A stretch of 64,000 nucleotides of DNA from positions 7,072,001 through 7,136,000 of the forward strand of contig NZ_CP107841.1 in assembly GCF_036346855.1 (NCBI RefSeq), in the 5' to 3' direction. The notes under the pieces are model-generated. The model ran no database searches, was not told the origin of the DNA, and saw only the letters and a list, made by a program, of their open reading frames with translations. Below, piece after piece: positions 1-7,977 of the stretch; position 1 is the stretch's first letter, and each line of letters opens with the position of its first letter. The translations under genes were made by a program, and so were the position numbers. The stretch is from Streptomyces europaeiscabiei (GTDB lineage Bacteria; Actinomycetota; Actinomycetes; Streptomycetales; Streptomycetaceae).

Positions 1-2
1 GC

Positions 3-1163
3 ATCGCGGCGCTGCCGCCGGGCGCGCACGTCGCCGGGTTCGCCGCGGACGACCTCAGCCACCTCCTCGCCGAACTCCTGGAGAACGGCACGTCGTTCTC
101 GCCGCCGGAGATGTCCGTCGAGGTCTCCGGCTGGCTGATGGAGAACGGCGAGATCACCCTCTCCGTCCAGGACGGCGGCATCGGCGTCGCCCCCGAGCGG
201 CTCGCCCGGCTCAACTCCCGCCTCACCGACTTCGACCCCGAGGCGCCCTACGAGCAGGAGGAAGGCGAGGGCCTCGGCCTCGGCCTGTACGTCGTCGCCC
301 GCCTCGCCCACCGGCTCGGCACCCCCGTGCGGCTCCAGGAGCACGGGACGGGCGGCACCGCCGCGGTCGTCGTCCTGCCCAAGGGACTGCTGGCCCCCAC
401 GCCCGCCGTGCCCGTGGGCACTCCGGTCTCGATCACGTCCTCGCTCTCCCTGCCGGGCGTCGACGCCGAGGCCAACTCGAACGTCCTGCCCGGCCGTTCC
501 GTCGCCGTACGCGAGCCGGAGGGCGACGGCGACCCGCTCATCGAGGCGGCCGAGCGGGCACTGCTGGCGAGGGAGGCCGTGGGGACGGCCGCCGGCGCCG
601 CCGAGGCCGCCGGGGACGTCGTACCGGAAGACGACGAACCCGAGGCCGAATCCGAGGCCGGCCCCGAAACCGGGGCCGAGTCCGTGTCCGAGACGACGAT
701 GGAGCTCTTCGCTCCGGTGGCCCCGGGGAAGGGCGCCGACGAGGAGAGCGACGAGTACATCGCCGGCGAGGCCACCGACGAGCCGTACACGTTCGATCCC
801 GACACCCACGAGCGTGCCGCCGACGAAGGGAACGCGGCGCGCACGGCGGAGGTGTCCCGGGCCGGGACGGCCGGGCAACGGGTCGAGGAGCCCCCGCGCC
901 TCACCGACAAGGGTCTGCCCAAGCGCACGCCCAGGATCACCGCGCCCACACCCACGGCTCCCCGGCCACGGGTCGGGGGAGTGAACGCCGAGGAACTGCG
1001 CCGTCGGCTCGGCGGGTTCCACGAGGGGGCCAAGGAGGGGCGCCGCGACGTCGAGGCGGAGATCGCCGAGCAGTCGGGTGAGACGCGGATGCCCGTGGCA
1101 CGTGAGTACCGGACAGAGGCAGTTGACACCACGGGGGGCACTTCCGAGGAGGAAAGCAGTTGA
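3..1163 (+). CDS. cvnA: Conservon histidine-kinase-like ATPase CvnA, C-terminal part
   Basis: The gene begins left of the window; the reading frame is already open at base 3. The visible part opens in a GHKL ATPase fold: an N-box (AELLENGTSFSPP), a G1 box (DGGIGV) and a G2 box (GEGLGLGLYVVARLA). A long acidic, Ala/Glu-rich, probably disordered tail follows. CvnA proteins are membrane sensor kinase-like components of Streptomyces conservons, which are thought to work as G-protein-coupled-like switches with CvnB-D. The stop codon overlaps the TTG start of the next gene, so the two are translationally coupled. The sensor half and any phospho-accepting His are outside the window, so kinase activity cannot be judged. 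Confidence 0.9.
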   Translation: MAALPPGAHVAGFAADDLSHLLAELLENGTSFSPPEMSVEVSGWLMENGEITLSVQDGGIGVAPERLARLNSRLTDFDPEAPYEQEEGEGLGLGLYVVARLAHRLGTPVRLQEHGTGGTAAVVVLPKGLLAPTPAVPVGTPVSITSSLSLPGVDAEANSNVLPGRSVAVREPEGDGDPLIEAAERALLAREAVGTAAGAAEAAGDVVPEDDEPEAESEAGPETGAESVSETTMELFAPVAPGKGADEESDEYIAGEATDEPYTFDPDTHERAADEGNAARTAEVSRAGTAGQRVEEPPRLTDKGLPKRTPRITAPTPTAPRPRVGGVNAEELRRRLGGFHEGAKEGRRDVEAEIAEQSGETRMPVAREYRTEAVDTTGGTSEEESS

Positions 1164-1663
1164 CCGCGCCCATTACCTTCGGACTGAGCAGTGAAGCCCG
1201 CAACCTGCACTGGCTCCTGACCAACCTCGTCGAGGAGGTGCCGGGACTGCTGTCGGTCGCGGTGGTCTCCTCCGACGGCCTGCTGCTGCTCTCCTCCGAC
1301 CCCGGCAGACACGCCGAGGCCCGCCAGACCCGGGAGGAGCGGCCCCAGGGCCCCCGGGGCTCCGCCGCCGACCTGGCCACCATCGTCTCCGGCATCGGCA
1401 GCCTCACCATCGGCGCCGCCAAGCTGATGGAGTTCGGCGGGGTCAAGCAGACGATGGTCGCGATGGAGGCGGGCAGCCTCTTCGTGATGTCGATCAGCGA
1501 CGGCTCGTTGCTCGGAGTGCACGGCTCCCCCGACTGCGACATGAGCGTGGTGGCCTACCACATGGCGCTCTTCGTCGGCCGCGCCGGCCACGTCCTCACC
1601 CCGGAACTCCGCAGCGAACTCCGCAAGTCCCTGGAGGCCGAGGCGGCCGGGAGCAGCCGATGA
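1160..1663 (+). CDS. cvnB: Roadblock/LC7 domain protein CvnB
   Basis: A 167-residue protein that starts with TTG inside the stop of cvnA. It has the typical roadblock/LC7 layout: an N-terminal helix (NLHWLLTNLVEEVPGLLSV), the strand SVAVVSSDGLLLLSS, a central helix (AADLATIVSGIGSLTIGAA) and the C-terminal strands FVMSISDGSLLGV. Roadblock proteins dimerise and regulate small GTPases, so its expected partner is the GTPase CvnD two genes downstream. The loop RHAEARQTREERPQGPRG is Arg-rich and probably flexible. It ends in an ATGA overlap with cvnC, as expected for a tightly coupled conservon operon. Confidence 0.92.
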   Translation: MTAPITFGLSSEARNLHWLLTNLVEEVPGLLSVAVVSSDGLLLLSSDPGRHAEARQTREERPQGPRGSAADLATIVSGIGSLTIGAAKLMEFGGVKQTMVAMEAGSLFVMSISDGSLLGVHGSPDCDMSVVAYHMALFVGRAGHVLTPELRSELRKSLEAEAAGSSR

Positions 1664-2169
1664 GCGGCCAGAGCCAGAGCCAGAAGAAGAGCAGGGCGCG
1701 CGCCCCCGAGTCCGGTCCCGCGAAGCGGCCGACCGTGCCGAAGGGCGCGAAGAGGCTCCCCGTGCGCGGCGGCGACCGCAAACCCGCCCGCGTACGCCCC
1801 TACTCGCTCACCGGCGGCCGTACCCGGTTCGGTCACGTCCTCCTCGTGGAGACGTTCGTGGCCGTACTCGAAGCCCCGGCGGAGCAGCCTCGGTTGGCCG
1901 GGGGTTCCTCCCACATGCTCGGTGGTGGGGGAGGTTCACCCCACTCCAAGGTGATGCCCGAGATGCGGGCCATCGTCGAACTCTGCCGCCGTATGCGGAC
2001 GGTGGCGGAGATCGCCGCGCTGCTGAAGATGCCGCTCGGTGTGGTCCGCGTCCTCCTCAGCGATCTCGCGGACCAGGGAAAGATCCGTGTGTACGGAACA
2101 GGTCACGGACCGGGACAGCCGGACCGCGCTCTGCTGGAAAGGGTGCTGAGTGGACTCCGCCGTCTCTGA
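1660..2169 (+). CDS. cvnC: DUF742 protein CvnC
   Basis: A 169-residue DUF742 protein, the third conservon gene. The N-terminus is basic and low complexity, then RVRPYSLTGGRTRFGHVLLVETFVA introduces the domain. The C-terminal half is a winged-helix-like block (MPEMRAIVELCRRM, AALLKMPLGVVRVLLSDLADQGKIRVYG). The linker between the two conserved blocks (about residues 68-93) is Gly-rich and unusual, and is encoded by a hairpin-forming repeat annotated separately. The gene overlaps cvnB by 4 nt and cvnD by 20 nt. Its role is presumed to be assembly of the Cvn complex at the membrane; the biochemical function is not known. Confidence 0.92.
   Translation: MSGQSQSQKKSRARAPESGPAKRPTVPKGAKRLPVRGGDRKPARVRPYSLTGGRTRFGHVLLVETFVAVLEAPAEQPRLAGGSSHMLGGGGGSPHSKVMPEMRAIVELCRRMRTVAEIAALLKMPLGVVRVLLSDLADQGKIRVYGTGHGPGQPDRALLERVLSGLRRL
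1900..1940 (+). repeat. Hairpin-forming repeat inside cvnC
   Basis: An imperfect inverted repeat (left arm about 1907-1914, right arm about 1925-1934, with two bulged G) lies in frame within the linker of cvnC. It encodes a Gly/Ser-rich stretch that is not part of the two conserved DUF742 blocks. The arms resemble palindromic intergenic units seen in Streptomyces genomes; that identification is from memory of such elements, not from a search. Confidence 0.5.
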
Positions 2170-3019
2170 CGCCGCCTCGGCCGGCGTCAACCCCGCCGCC
2201 TCGGCCGGCGTCAACCCGGGCGTCGACGACGACGCCCCCCGCGTCGAGGTCGACGCGAACGCTCCTCGTCTCGACACGGAGACCGGACGCGTCGACACGG
2301 ACACCGGACGCGCCGGTCCCGGCGCGCCCGGCGTCGACGTGGACGCGGCCCCGCCCGGGGGCTACGCCCGCGCCGCCTCCCGCGGTCTCGACCGGCTCGC
2401 CGACACCGTGGCGGCCGAACCCTTGGCGGAGCCCGAGGAGGAGCTGAAACCCTGGCAGTCCGACCTCAGCCGGGCCCCCATCGCCACGAAGATCGTGGTG
2501 GCGGGCGGCTTCGGCGTCGGCAAGACCACCTTCGTCGGCGCGGTCTCCGAGATCACCCCGCTGCGGACCGAGGCGCTGATGACCGAGGCCAGCGCCGGCA
2601 CGGACGACCTCTCCGCGACGCCGGACAAGCTCACCACCACCGTGGCCATGGACTACGGCCGCATCACCCTCGACGACGACCTCGTCCTCTACCTGTTCGG
2701 CACGCCCGGCCAGGAGCGGTTCTGGTTCATGTGGGACGACATGGTGCGCGGCGCGATCGGCGCGGTCGTCCTCGCCGACACCCGCCGCCTCGGCGACTGC
2801 TTCCCCGCGCTCGACTACTTCGAGAGCTGCGGACTGCCGTACATCGTCGCGGTCAACGCGTTCGACGGCAGCGTGCGGTACGAACCCGACGACGTACGGG
2901 ACGCGTTGACCGTGCCCGCACATGTACCTGTCATGATCATGGACGCACGCAAGCGGGCCTCCGCGATGGAGACCCTGCTGGCGCTGTGCGGCCACGCGAT
3001 ATCCCTCAGCCCCGAGTAG
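2150..3019 (+). CDS. cvnD: Conservon GTP-binding protein CvnD
   Basis: A 289-residue small-GTPase-like protein, starting with GTG 20 nt before the cvnC stop. After a long Asp/Ala/Pro-rich leader of about 100 residues with a short internal duplication (ASAGVNPA twice), the G domain begins with IVVAGGFGVGKTTFVGAV (P-loop near residue 119). LYLFGTPGQERFWFMWDD is the switch II/G3 region and IVAVNAFDG is the G4-like region. CvnD proteins are the GTPase output of conservons, presumed to be regulated by CvnB. The leader is longer than in most family members I know, so a later start cannot be excluded, although the overlap with cvnC favours this one. Confidence 0.9.
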   Translation: MDSAVSDAASAGVNPAASAGVNPGVDDDAPRVEVDANAPRLDTETGRVDTDTGRAGPGAPGVDVDAAPPGGYARAASRGLDRLADTVAAEPLAEPEEELKPWQSDLSRAPIATKIVVAGGFGVGKTTFVGAVSEITPLRTEALMTEASAGTDDLSATPDKLTTTVAMDYGRITLDDDLVLYLFGTPGQERFWFMWDDMVRGAIGAVVLADTRRLGDCFPALDYFESCGLPYIVAVNAFDGSVRYEPDDVRDALTVPAHVPVMIMDARKRASAMETLLALCGHAISLSPE

Positions 3020-3083
3020 TCCCTTCAGTCCCTCCCAGCGGGACGGCACGGGACGCCACGGACGAACCAGGAGACCTGTCCGG

Positions 3084-4319
3084 ATGCGGAAGATTCTCGT
3101 CGTCGGAGCCGGCCAGTCCGGGCTGCACCTGGCCCTCGGGCTCCAGTCGCACGGGTACGAGGTCACACTGATGTCCAATCGGACCCCGGACGAGATACGC
3201 GCCGGCCGGATCATGTCCACCCAGTGCATGTTCGACTCGGCACTGCGCCACGAGCGCGACCTCGAACTGAACTTCTGGGAGTCCCAGACCCCGAGGATCG
3301 AGGGCGTCGGTGTCTCCGTCGCCGGACCGGACGGGGAGCGCGCCGTCGACTGGGTCGGCCGGCTGCGCGGGTACGCGCAGGCCGTGGACCAGCGGGTGAA
3401 GATGGCCGGCTGGCTGGAGACGTTCACGCGGCGGGGCGGCCAGCTGGTCGTCCACGGGGCCGCGGTCTCCGACCTCGACTACTTCTCCCGCATGTACGAC
3501 CTCGTGCTCGTCACCGCGGGCAAGGGCGAACTGGTGCGGATGTTCCGCCGCGACGCCGCCCGCTCGCCCTACTCGGAGCCGCAGCGCGCGCTCGCCGCGG
3601 TGTACGTCCACGGGCTTGGCCCCCGCCCCGAGCACCCGGAGTTCGACGCGGCCCGCTGCAACCTGGTGCCCGGCCTCGGTGAACTCATCGTGCAGCCGGT
3701 CCTCACCACCTCCGGCCGCGCCGACGCACTGTTCTGGCTGGGTCTGCCCGGTGGCCCGCTCGACGTCTTCGACGGCGTCCATGACGCCGAGGAGCAGCTA
3801 GCCCTGACCCTGGACCTCATGAAGCGGTACGTCCCCTGGGAGTACGCGCGCGCGGCCGGGGCCGAGGTCACGGACGCGGGCGCTGCGTTGACCGGCCGCT
3901 ACACACCGGTCGTCCGGCACCCCGTCGCCCGGCTTCCCGGTGGCGGCCCGGTGCTGGGCGCAGGTGACGTCGTCGTGGCCAACGACCCGCTGACCGGGCA
4001 GGGGGCGAACTCGGCGACCAAGTGCGCGGCCGTCTATCTCGCCGCGATCCTCGACCACGGGGACAGGGAGTTCGACGAGGCGTGGATGCGGCGCACGTTC
4101 GAACGGTTCTGGCAGGTCGCGGGGCCCGTCACCAAGTGGACCAACACGATGCTGGCTCCACCGGCCGAGCATGTGCTGGGACTGGTCGGGGCGGCCGAGG
4201 GGCTGCCGGTGGTGGCGGATCGTTTTGCCAATGGCTTCGACGATCCGGCGGATTTCGAGGGCTACTTCTACGATGCGGAGAAAACGCGGGCGTACCTTTC
4301 GGAGGTCGCCGGGGGATAG
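3084..4319 (+). CDS. Styrene/indole monooxygenase-family FAD protein
   Basis: A 411-residue class-E flavoprotein monooxygenase-like protein. The N-terminus MRKILVVGAGQSGLHLALGL is a Rossmann GxGxxG FAD-binding motif. DLVLVTAGKGEL and GDVVVANDPLTGQGANSATKCA correspond to the second nucleotide-binding region and the FAD-ribityl motif of StyA/IndA-type enzymes. These enzymes need reduced FAD from a separate reductase, and none is encoded nearby. An AGGAG site sits about 10 nt before the ATG. It follows cvnD by 65 nt on the same strand and may be the last gene of the conservon operon, in the position where other conservons have a P450. The substrate is unknown. Confidence 0.82.
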   Translation: MRKILVVGAGQSGLHLALGLQSHGYEVTLMSNRTPDEIRAGRIMSTQCMFDSALRHERDLELNFWESQTPRIEGVGVSVAGPDGERAVDWVGRLRGYAQAVDQRVKMAGWLETFTRRGGQLVVHGAAVSDLDYFSRMYDLVLVTAGKGELVRMFRRDAARSPYSEPQRALAAVYVHGLGPRPEHPEFDAARCNLVPGLGELIVQPVLTTSGRADALFWLGLPGGPLDVFDGVHDAEEQLALTLDLMKRYVPWEYARAAGAEVTDAGAALTGRYTPVVRHPVARLPGGGPVLGAGDVVVANDPLTGQGANSATKCAAVYLAAILDHGDREFDEAWMRRTFERFWQVAGPVTKWTNTMLAPPAEHVLGLVGAAEGLPVVADRFANGFDDPADFEGYFYDAEKTRAYLSEVAGG

Positions 4320-4341
4320 GCCGGGGCGTGTGGGTGGGTTC

Positions 4342-5124
4342 TCACGGGTCCGGGGTGCGCGTCGTGTGTGGTTGCCCGCGCAGTTCCCCGCGCCCCTGAG
4401 AGCCTGTGGCCCCGAGCGGCTTCGACGGGTCGGCCCCGGTGTTCCCGTCCGACTCCCTGATGCCTGCCAGCTGTTCCGGGGTGAGGGAGGCGAGGAGTTT
4501 CTCGATCTCGTCGAGGTGGTCGCGTGCGGTGTCGTGTTCCCTCTTGCGCCGTTCCGTGAGGGTGAGTTGGCGGTCCAGGGCGGCTCGGGCCCTGCGGGCG
4601 AGGGTGTCGGCGGCCTGTTCGCTGCTGATCATCCGTTCGATCGTTTCGGCCCGCTTCCGGGCCACCTGACCGATCACATGGCCCTGCTCCAGCGCCCGGT
4701 GCGGGTCGCGGGTCATCAGCAGCCGTACGTACGGGGAGAGCGCGGTGCTGCTGTTCTGGTACTGCTGCCGGGCCAGTCGGCCGGCCGCGCCCCGGCTGTC
4801 GTGCAGGGAGAGGCGGGCCCTCGCGAGCCACCGGTCGAGGCTCGCCACCACGGCCCGCTGCTTGGTCAGCTCCTTGCCGGTCGCGGTGTACGCCTCGGTG
4901 GCCTTCTCGGTCTCGCGGTGGAGCCGCTGGAGGTCGGCGAGGAGGTCGGCGACCGAGCGGTCGCCGGGGGCCGGTGTCGGTGCCGGCGCCGGGTCCGCGG
5001 GGGTGTCGGCGGCGGGGGGTTCCGGTACGGCCATGACCGGGGTGGGGGCCGCGGTGAGGAGGGCGCCGGTCGTGAGCGCCGTCACCGTCGCCGTACCGAC
5101 CAGGCGCAGAAGCCTTCCTGACAC
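4342..5124 (-). CDS. Secreted coiled-coil protein of unknown function
   Basis: A 260-residue protein with an N-terminal signal peptide (basic MSGRLLRLVG, hydrophobic core, ALLTAAPTPVMAV) and a Pro/Ala-rich linker. It is followed by two long heptad-type helices (ADLLADLQRLHRETEKATEAY; later ERMISSEQAADTLARRARAALDRQLTLTERRK). This resembles the N-terminal coiled-coil part of Streptomyces NlpC/P60 cell-wall hydrolases, but the catalytic Cys/His domain is absent. The last ~20 codons (LGATGSQGRGELRGQPHTT) run through a copy of a dispersed Streptomyces repeat, so the C-terminus may have been acquired by repeat insertion. A role in the cell envelope is an inference. Confidence 0.75.
   Translation of the reverse strand: MSGRLLRLVGTATVTALTTGALLTAAPTPVMAVPEPPAADTPADPAPAPTPAPGDRSVADLLADLQRLHRETEKATEAYTATGKELTKQRAVVASLDRWLARARLSLHDSRGAAGRLARQQYQNSSTALSPYVRLLMTRDPHRALEQGHVIGQVARKRAETIERMISSEQAADTLARRARAALDRQLTLTERRKREHDTARDHLDEIEKLLASLTPEQLAGIRESDGNTGADPSKPLGATGSQGRGELRGQPHTTRTPDP
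4374..4400 (-). repeat. Dispersed GGGGCGCGGGGAACTGCGCG-type repeat, copy 1
   Basis: On the minus strand this reads TCAGGGGCGCGGGGAACTGC. The same unit recurs at 6409-6436 (same orientation) and 6743-6777 (opposite), with a diverged relative at 12784-12840. Here it forms the 3' end of the gene for the secreted coiled-coil protein. Confidence 0.75.
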
Positions 5125-5226
5125 GTCATCACCTCCGGTGCGGGGGTGGGCCGTCCACCTCGCATCGGCAGGATGGGGGGAGCCGGGGGCGGTCGCGCGC
5201 CGGGTGGACCGTTCGGTGCCCGGGTG

Positions 5227-5577
5227 TCACTCGTCGGTGGGGCGCGGCTTCACGGGCGGCGTGGCGGGTTGCCCGTCCGAGGAGTCGGTGGTGGCCCCGG
5301 TGCCGGGGCCGGTCGGGGTGTCCGGCGTGGACCAGGGCCACTTCGGGCGGCGGCGGGGGTCAGCGTCGGGGGCGTACTCGTACTTCCACAGCTGATGCAT
5401 GAAGCCGCCCCGGCCGGCGTCGACGCGGCGGTAGACGAGCACGGTCGGCGGGCCGCCGTCGGCGTCGGGGACCGGGACCCGGTACGTCTTCGGGGGGTGC
5501 CCGGTGATGCCGAGCAGCACGGGCAGGACGCGCCCGTCGAGGGGGCCGCCCACGAAGGGGGTGTCTTGGCTCTTCAC
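5227..5577 (-). CDS. Conserved hypothetical protein
   Basis: A 116-residue protein starting with GTG, 10 nt from the stop of the upstream tetR-like gene on the same strand, so the two may be co-transcribed. The first ~75 residues are compact (TPFVGGPLDGRVLPVLLG, KTYRVPVPDADGGPPTVLVYRR, HQLWKYEYAPD). The remainder is Pro/Thr/Gly-rich and disordered. No signal peptide or membrane segment is visible. I recognise it only as a type of small Streptomyces hypothetical protein and propose no function. Confidence 0.65.
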   Translation of the reverse strand: MKSQDTPFVGGPLDGRVLPVLLGITGHPPKTYRVPVPDADGGPPTVLVYRRVDAGRGGFMHQLWKYEYAPDADPRRRPKWPWSTPDTPTGPGTGATTDSSDGQPATPPVKPRPTDE

Positions 5578-5587
5578 CGGACCAGTG

Positions 5588-6313
5588 TCACAGCAGGTGG
5601 CCGGCGTCGCCGACCACGGGGAGGATACGGCGGGCCAGGGTGCCGACGGCCCCGGCTGCGGTCTCGACGGGCAGGGCGTGCCGTACGGCGGCGGCGGTCT
5701 GGGGGTCGCGGCCGGCGGTGGCGATGAGGCACGCGACGAACTGCTCGACGAGCCAGTCGCGGAGTTCGCCGACGTCCGGCTGCTTGCCCTCGTCGAGCCA
5801 GATGAGGGAGGCGGCCTCCACGGAGGTGATCCACATACGGACGGTCATGCGCAGCCGCAGGCCCGGCTCGGCCACCTCCAGATGCCGCAGGATGTGGTCG
5901 GCGGCGGCCCGCCGGACCCCGTCCACGATGGCCGTCGCCCGGGAGGTCTCCACGACGCTGCCACCCTGGAGCAGCGCGCTGAACCCGGTGTCGTGCTCGT
6001 CCACGAAGGCCAGATAGCGGTCGAGGGCACGGGCCAGGCGGCTGGTCAGGGAGCCCTCGGCCGGTTCGTCGAAGCACTGCTCCAGCTCCTCGGCGGCCGA
6101 GCGCAGGGCCGCCTCGTAGAGCTGCTGCTTGCCCCCGGGGAAGTAGCGGTAGACGAGGGGACGGGAGACCCCGGCCGCCTCCGCCACGTCGTCGAGGGAG
6201 ACGTCCTCCGGCGCGTTGTGCGCGAACAGCTCCAGTGCGGCGTCCAGCAGCTGGCTGCGGCGCTCTTCCACACTCAGTCGACGGTACGCGCGGGTGGGGG
6301 CCTCGGACGTCAT
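5588..6313 (-). CDS. TetR-family transcriptional regulator
   Basis: A 241-residue TetR-type repressor. The N-terminal helix-turn-helix is clear: RRSQLLDAALELFAHNAPEDVSLDDVAEAAGVSRPLVYRYFPGG (about residues 18-62). The C-terminal helical ligand/dimer domain follows (FDEPAEGSLTSRLARALDRYLAFV onwards). The ATG start matches the usual length for the family. Upstream lies a 524-bp repeat-rich spacer and then the AurF-like oxygenase on the same strand, a possible target. The ligand cannot be read from the sequence. Confidence 0.9.
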   Translation of the reverse strand: MTSEAPTRAYRRLSVEERRSQLLDAALELFAHNAPEDVSLDDVAEAAGVSRPLVYRYFPGGKQQLYEAALRSAAEELEQCFDEPAEGSLTSRLARALDRYLAFVDEHDTGFSALLQGGSVVETSRATAIVDGVRRAAADHILRHLEVAEPGLRLRMTVRMWITSVEAASLIWLDEGKQPDVGELRDWLVEQFVACLIATAGRDPQTAAAVRHALPVETAAGAVGTLARRILPVVGDAGHLL

Positions 6314-6408
6314 ACCTCGCAGCGTAGTCGGGGGCGGGGAGGTTGGTTCGTGGAGATCGCGCCAGGGGGTGGGGGTTCGGTGCGTCGGCGGGTGCGGGCC
6401 GGTGGGGC

Positions 6409-6436
6409 TTCTCGCGCAGTTCCCCGCGCCCCTGAA
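6409..6436 (-). repeat. Dispersed repeat, copy 2
   Basis: Same unit and orientation as 4374-4400 (CGCGCAGTTCCCCGCGCCCC on the plus strand). It marks the left edge of the tandem array and is inverted relative to the copy at 6743-6777. Confidence 0.75.
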
Positions 6437-6446
6437 AAGCAGGGGC

Positions 6447-6742
6447 TGCGCCCCTGCTCTTCGGCCCGCGGGCCCGTGGTCCTCAGGCCCGCAGAACCGT
6501 GCTCTTCAGGCCTGCGGGCCCGTGATCTTTCGGCCTGTGGAACCGTGGTCTTTGAGGGCTGCAGGGCCTCGCTCTTTCGGGCCTGCGGGCCCGTGGTCCT
6601 TCGGGCCTGTGGAGCCGCGCTCTTTCGGGCCTGCGGCACCGCGCTCTTTCGGGCCTGCGGGCCCGTGGTCCTTCCGGCCTGCGGAACCGTGGTCCTTCAG
6701 GGCCGCGGAACGTGGTCTTTCGGGCCCGTGGGGCCTGGTCTT
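6447..6742. repeat. Degenerate ~23-bp tandem repeat array
   Basis: About 12-13 copies of a 22-24-bp unit of the form TCTTTCGGGCCTGCGGGCCC plus GTGG follow head to tail. Substitutions alternate the second half between GGGCCCGTGG, GGAACCGTGG and GGAGCCGCGC. The unit is itself partly palindromic (GGGCCTGCGGGCCC). There is no spacer/repeat alternation, so this is not a CRISPR. It lies exactly between two inverted copies of the dispersed repeat. Confidence 0.8.
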
Positions 6743-6777
6743 TCAGGGGCGCGGGGAACTGCGCGACCAGCCCCCAC
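6743..6777 (+). repeat. Dispersed repeat, copy 3
   Basis: Reads TCAGGGGCGCGGGGAACTGC followed by GCGACCAGCCCCCA on the plus strand. It is the inverted partner of 6409-6436 and closes the tandem array. Confidence 0.75.
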
Positions 6778-6837
6778 CGGACCCGCACCCGGCGACGATC
6801 CGACCCCCACCCCCTGACGGGCCGCACCGGGCAACTC

Positions 6838-7791
6838 TCACGCCAACAACCCCGACGACCTCCACATACGCCGCCCCACACCCTGCAGAACCCCGATGTC
6901 GTCCAGAAAGTCGGTCAACCGCTTCGCGCCGGTCTGCATGATGTCGCGCCGGTGCGCACTGGCCCGCACCTGGGCGACAGCCACCCGCCGGTCGAGGCCG
7001 ACGTTCGTGTAGACCTCGGGGTTGATGAAGGCGACGGCGAAGACGCGGGCGAACTCGCCGGAGGTGACCCGGGTGAAGCTCCGGGACAGCCGCGGGGCCG
7101 TCACCATCTGGCGGCGCAGCTCCTCGCGGGCGTAGCGCACGTGCCGGGCCTCCTCGACGACATGGATGCGGGTGACGCCCCGGACGAGCGGCTGGACCCG
7201 CTCGTCCGGGAAGGTCAGCCGCTGCATCCAGTCGAGGATCTCCTCGCCCAGGAGGGTGGAGGTGAAGGAACCGGGGGTAGTCGAGATCGTCTTGAAGAGG
7301 CGGCCCAGGTTGTGGTGCAGCCGGCTGACCGGGTAATAGGGGGTGTCGCCCTTGCTGATCAGCCGGGCGAACATCTTCGAGTGCCGGCACTCGTCCTCGA
7401 TCTCCGTCAGCGCGTAGCGGACGTGCGCGCTGGTCGCGGCCTTGTCGTAGATGTGCCGTACGAGCAGCTGCATGAGGATGATCTCGAACCAGATGCCGAG
7501 GGAGGCCAGCGCCGCCGCCTCGTGCTGGGACAGCGCGATCCGCTGTTCCTCCGACATCTTCCGCCACATCGGCGTCCCGTACAGGGACACCAGCTCCGGC
7601 GGCCAGAACCACTTCCCCTCCTCGAAGGGGGCGTCCCAGTCCAGCTCCCTGTCGGGGTCGAAGGAGTGCTTCGCGGAGGACAACAGCAGCCGCTCGGCCA
7701 CCTGTTCCCGGTCCTTGAGGAGCCCGAGCGCGTCGCGCAGCACCTCCGCCTCCGACACCGGGTTCGCGTTCACCGAGGGCACCGTGTTCAT
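6838..7791 (-). CDS. AurF-like diiron oxygenase
   Basis: A 317-residue protein of the p-aminobenzoate N-oxygenase (AurF) type, a ferritin-like four-helix diiron enzyme. The iron-ligand motifs are visible: ALASLGIWFEIILMQLL (first Glu helix), TEIEDECRHSKMFARLI (ExxH) and IHVVEEARHVRYAREEL (second ExxH). AurF enzymes oxidise aryl amines, but many Streptomyces paralogues have no known substrate. The ATG is preceded by about 190 bp of divergent intergenic DNA. It is not in a recognisable biosynthetic cluster; the nearest regulator is the TetR gene downstream on the same strand. Confidence 0.82.
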   Translation of the reverse strand: MNTVPSVNANPVSEAEVLRDALGLLKDREQVAERLLLSSAKHSFDPDRELDWDAPFEEGKWFWPPELVSLYGTPMWRKMSEEQRIALSQHEAAALASLGIWFEIILMQLLVRHIYDKAATSAHVRYALTEIEDECRHSKMFARLISKGDTPYYPVSRLHHNLGRLFKTISTTPGSFTSTLLGEEILDWMQRLTFPDERVQPLVRGVTRIHVVEEARHVRYAREELRRQMVTAPRLSRSFTRVTSGEFARVFAVAFINPEVYTNVGLDRRVAVAQVRASAHRRDIMQTGAKRLTDFLDDIGVLQGVGRRMWRSSGLLA

Positions 7792-7977
7792 GGCTGTCGC
7801 AGCTCCTCGTACGGAAGATCATGGGAGTTACCGGCGGTCACCGCTTATGAGACTACCTGTCAGCAAGGCCGTCAATCCCTTGCGCGCCACTTGTCGGCGA
7901 CCGGTCGGGCCGAGCGCGTGCGCGAGGGTGCCGGTGGCCGTTCCCTGCGGTGGTGGCTCGTGCAGTAGCGTTCTGGC

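Larger units (their letters stand above)
6314..6837. other. Gene-free repeat-rich spacer
   Basis: 524 bp between the TetR gene and the AurF-like gene. Several frames are open on both strands only because of composition. The segment consists mainly of two inverted copies of the dispersed repeat (6409-6436 and 6743-6777) that bracket a degenerate tandem array (6447-6742). No protein-coding signal was found. Confidence 0.75.

Noticed and set aside
248..1591. Long open frames antisense to cvnA/cvnB and similar long antisense frames elsewhere (for example 17737-20721 opposite the UvrA-like gene, 47865-49421 opposite the transposase)
   Set aside because: They follow from the very high third-position GC of the genes on the other strand; their translations are Arg/Pro/Ala-rich without domains.
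6310..6639. Repeat-containing open frames on both strands between the TetR and AurF-like genes
   Set aside because: They translate the tandem array in several frames equally well and lack ribosome-binding sites.
6447..6742. Regular repeats resembling a CRISPR array
   Set aside because: The ~23-bp units are contiguous with no unique spacers, are degenerate, and no cas gene is present in the window.
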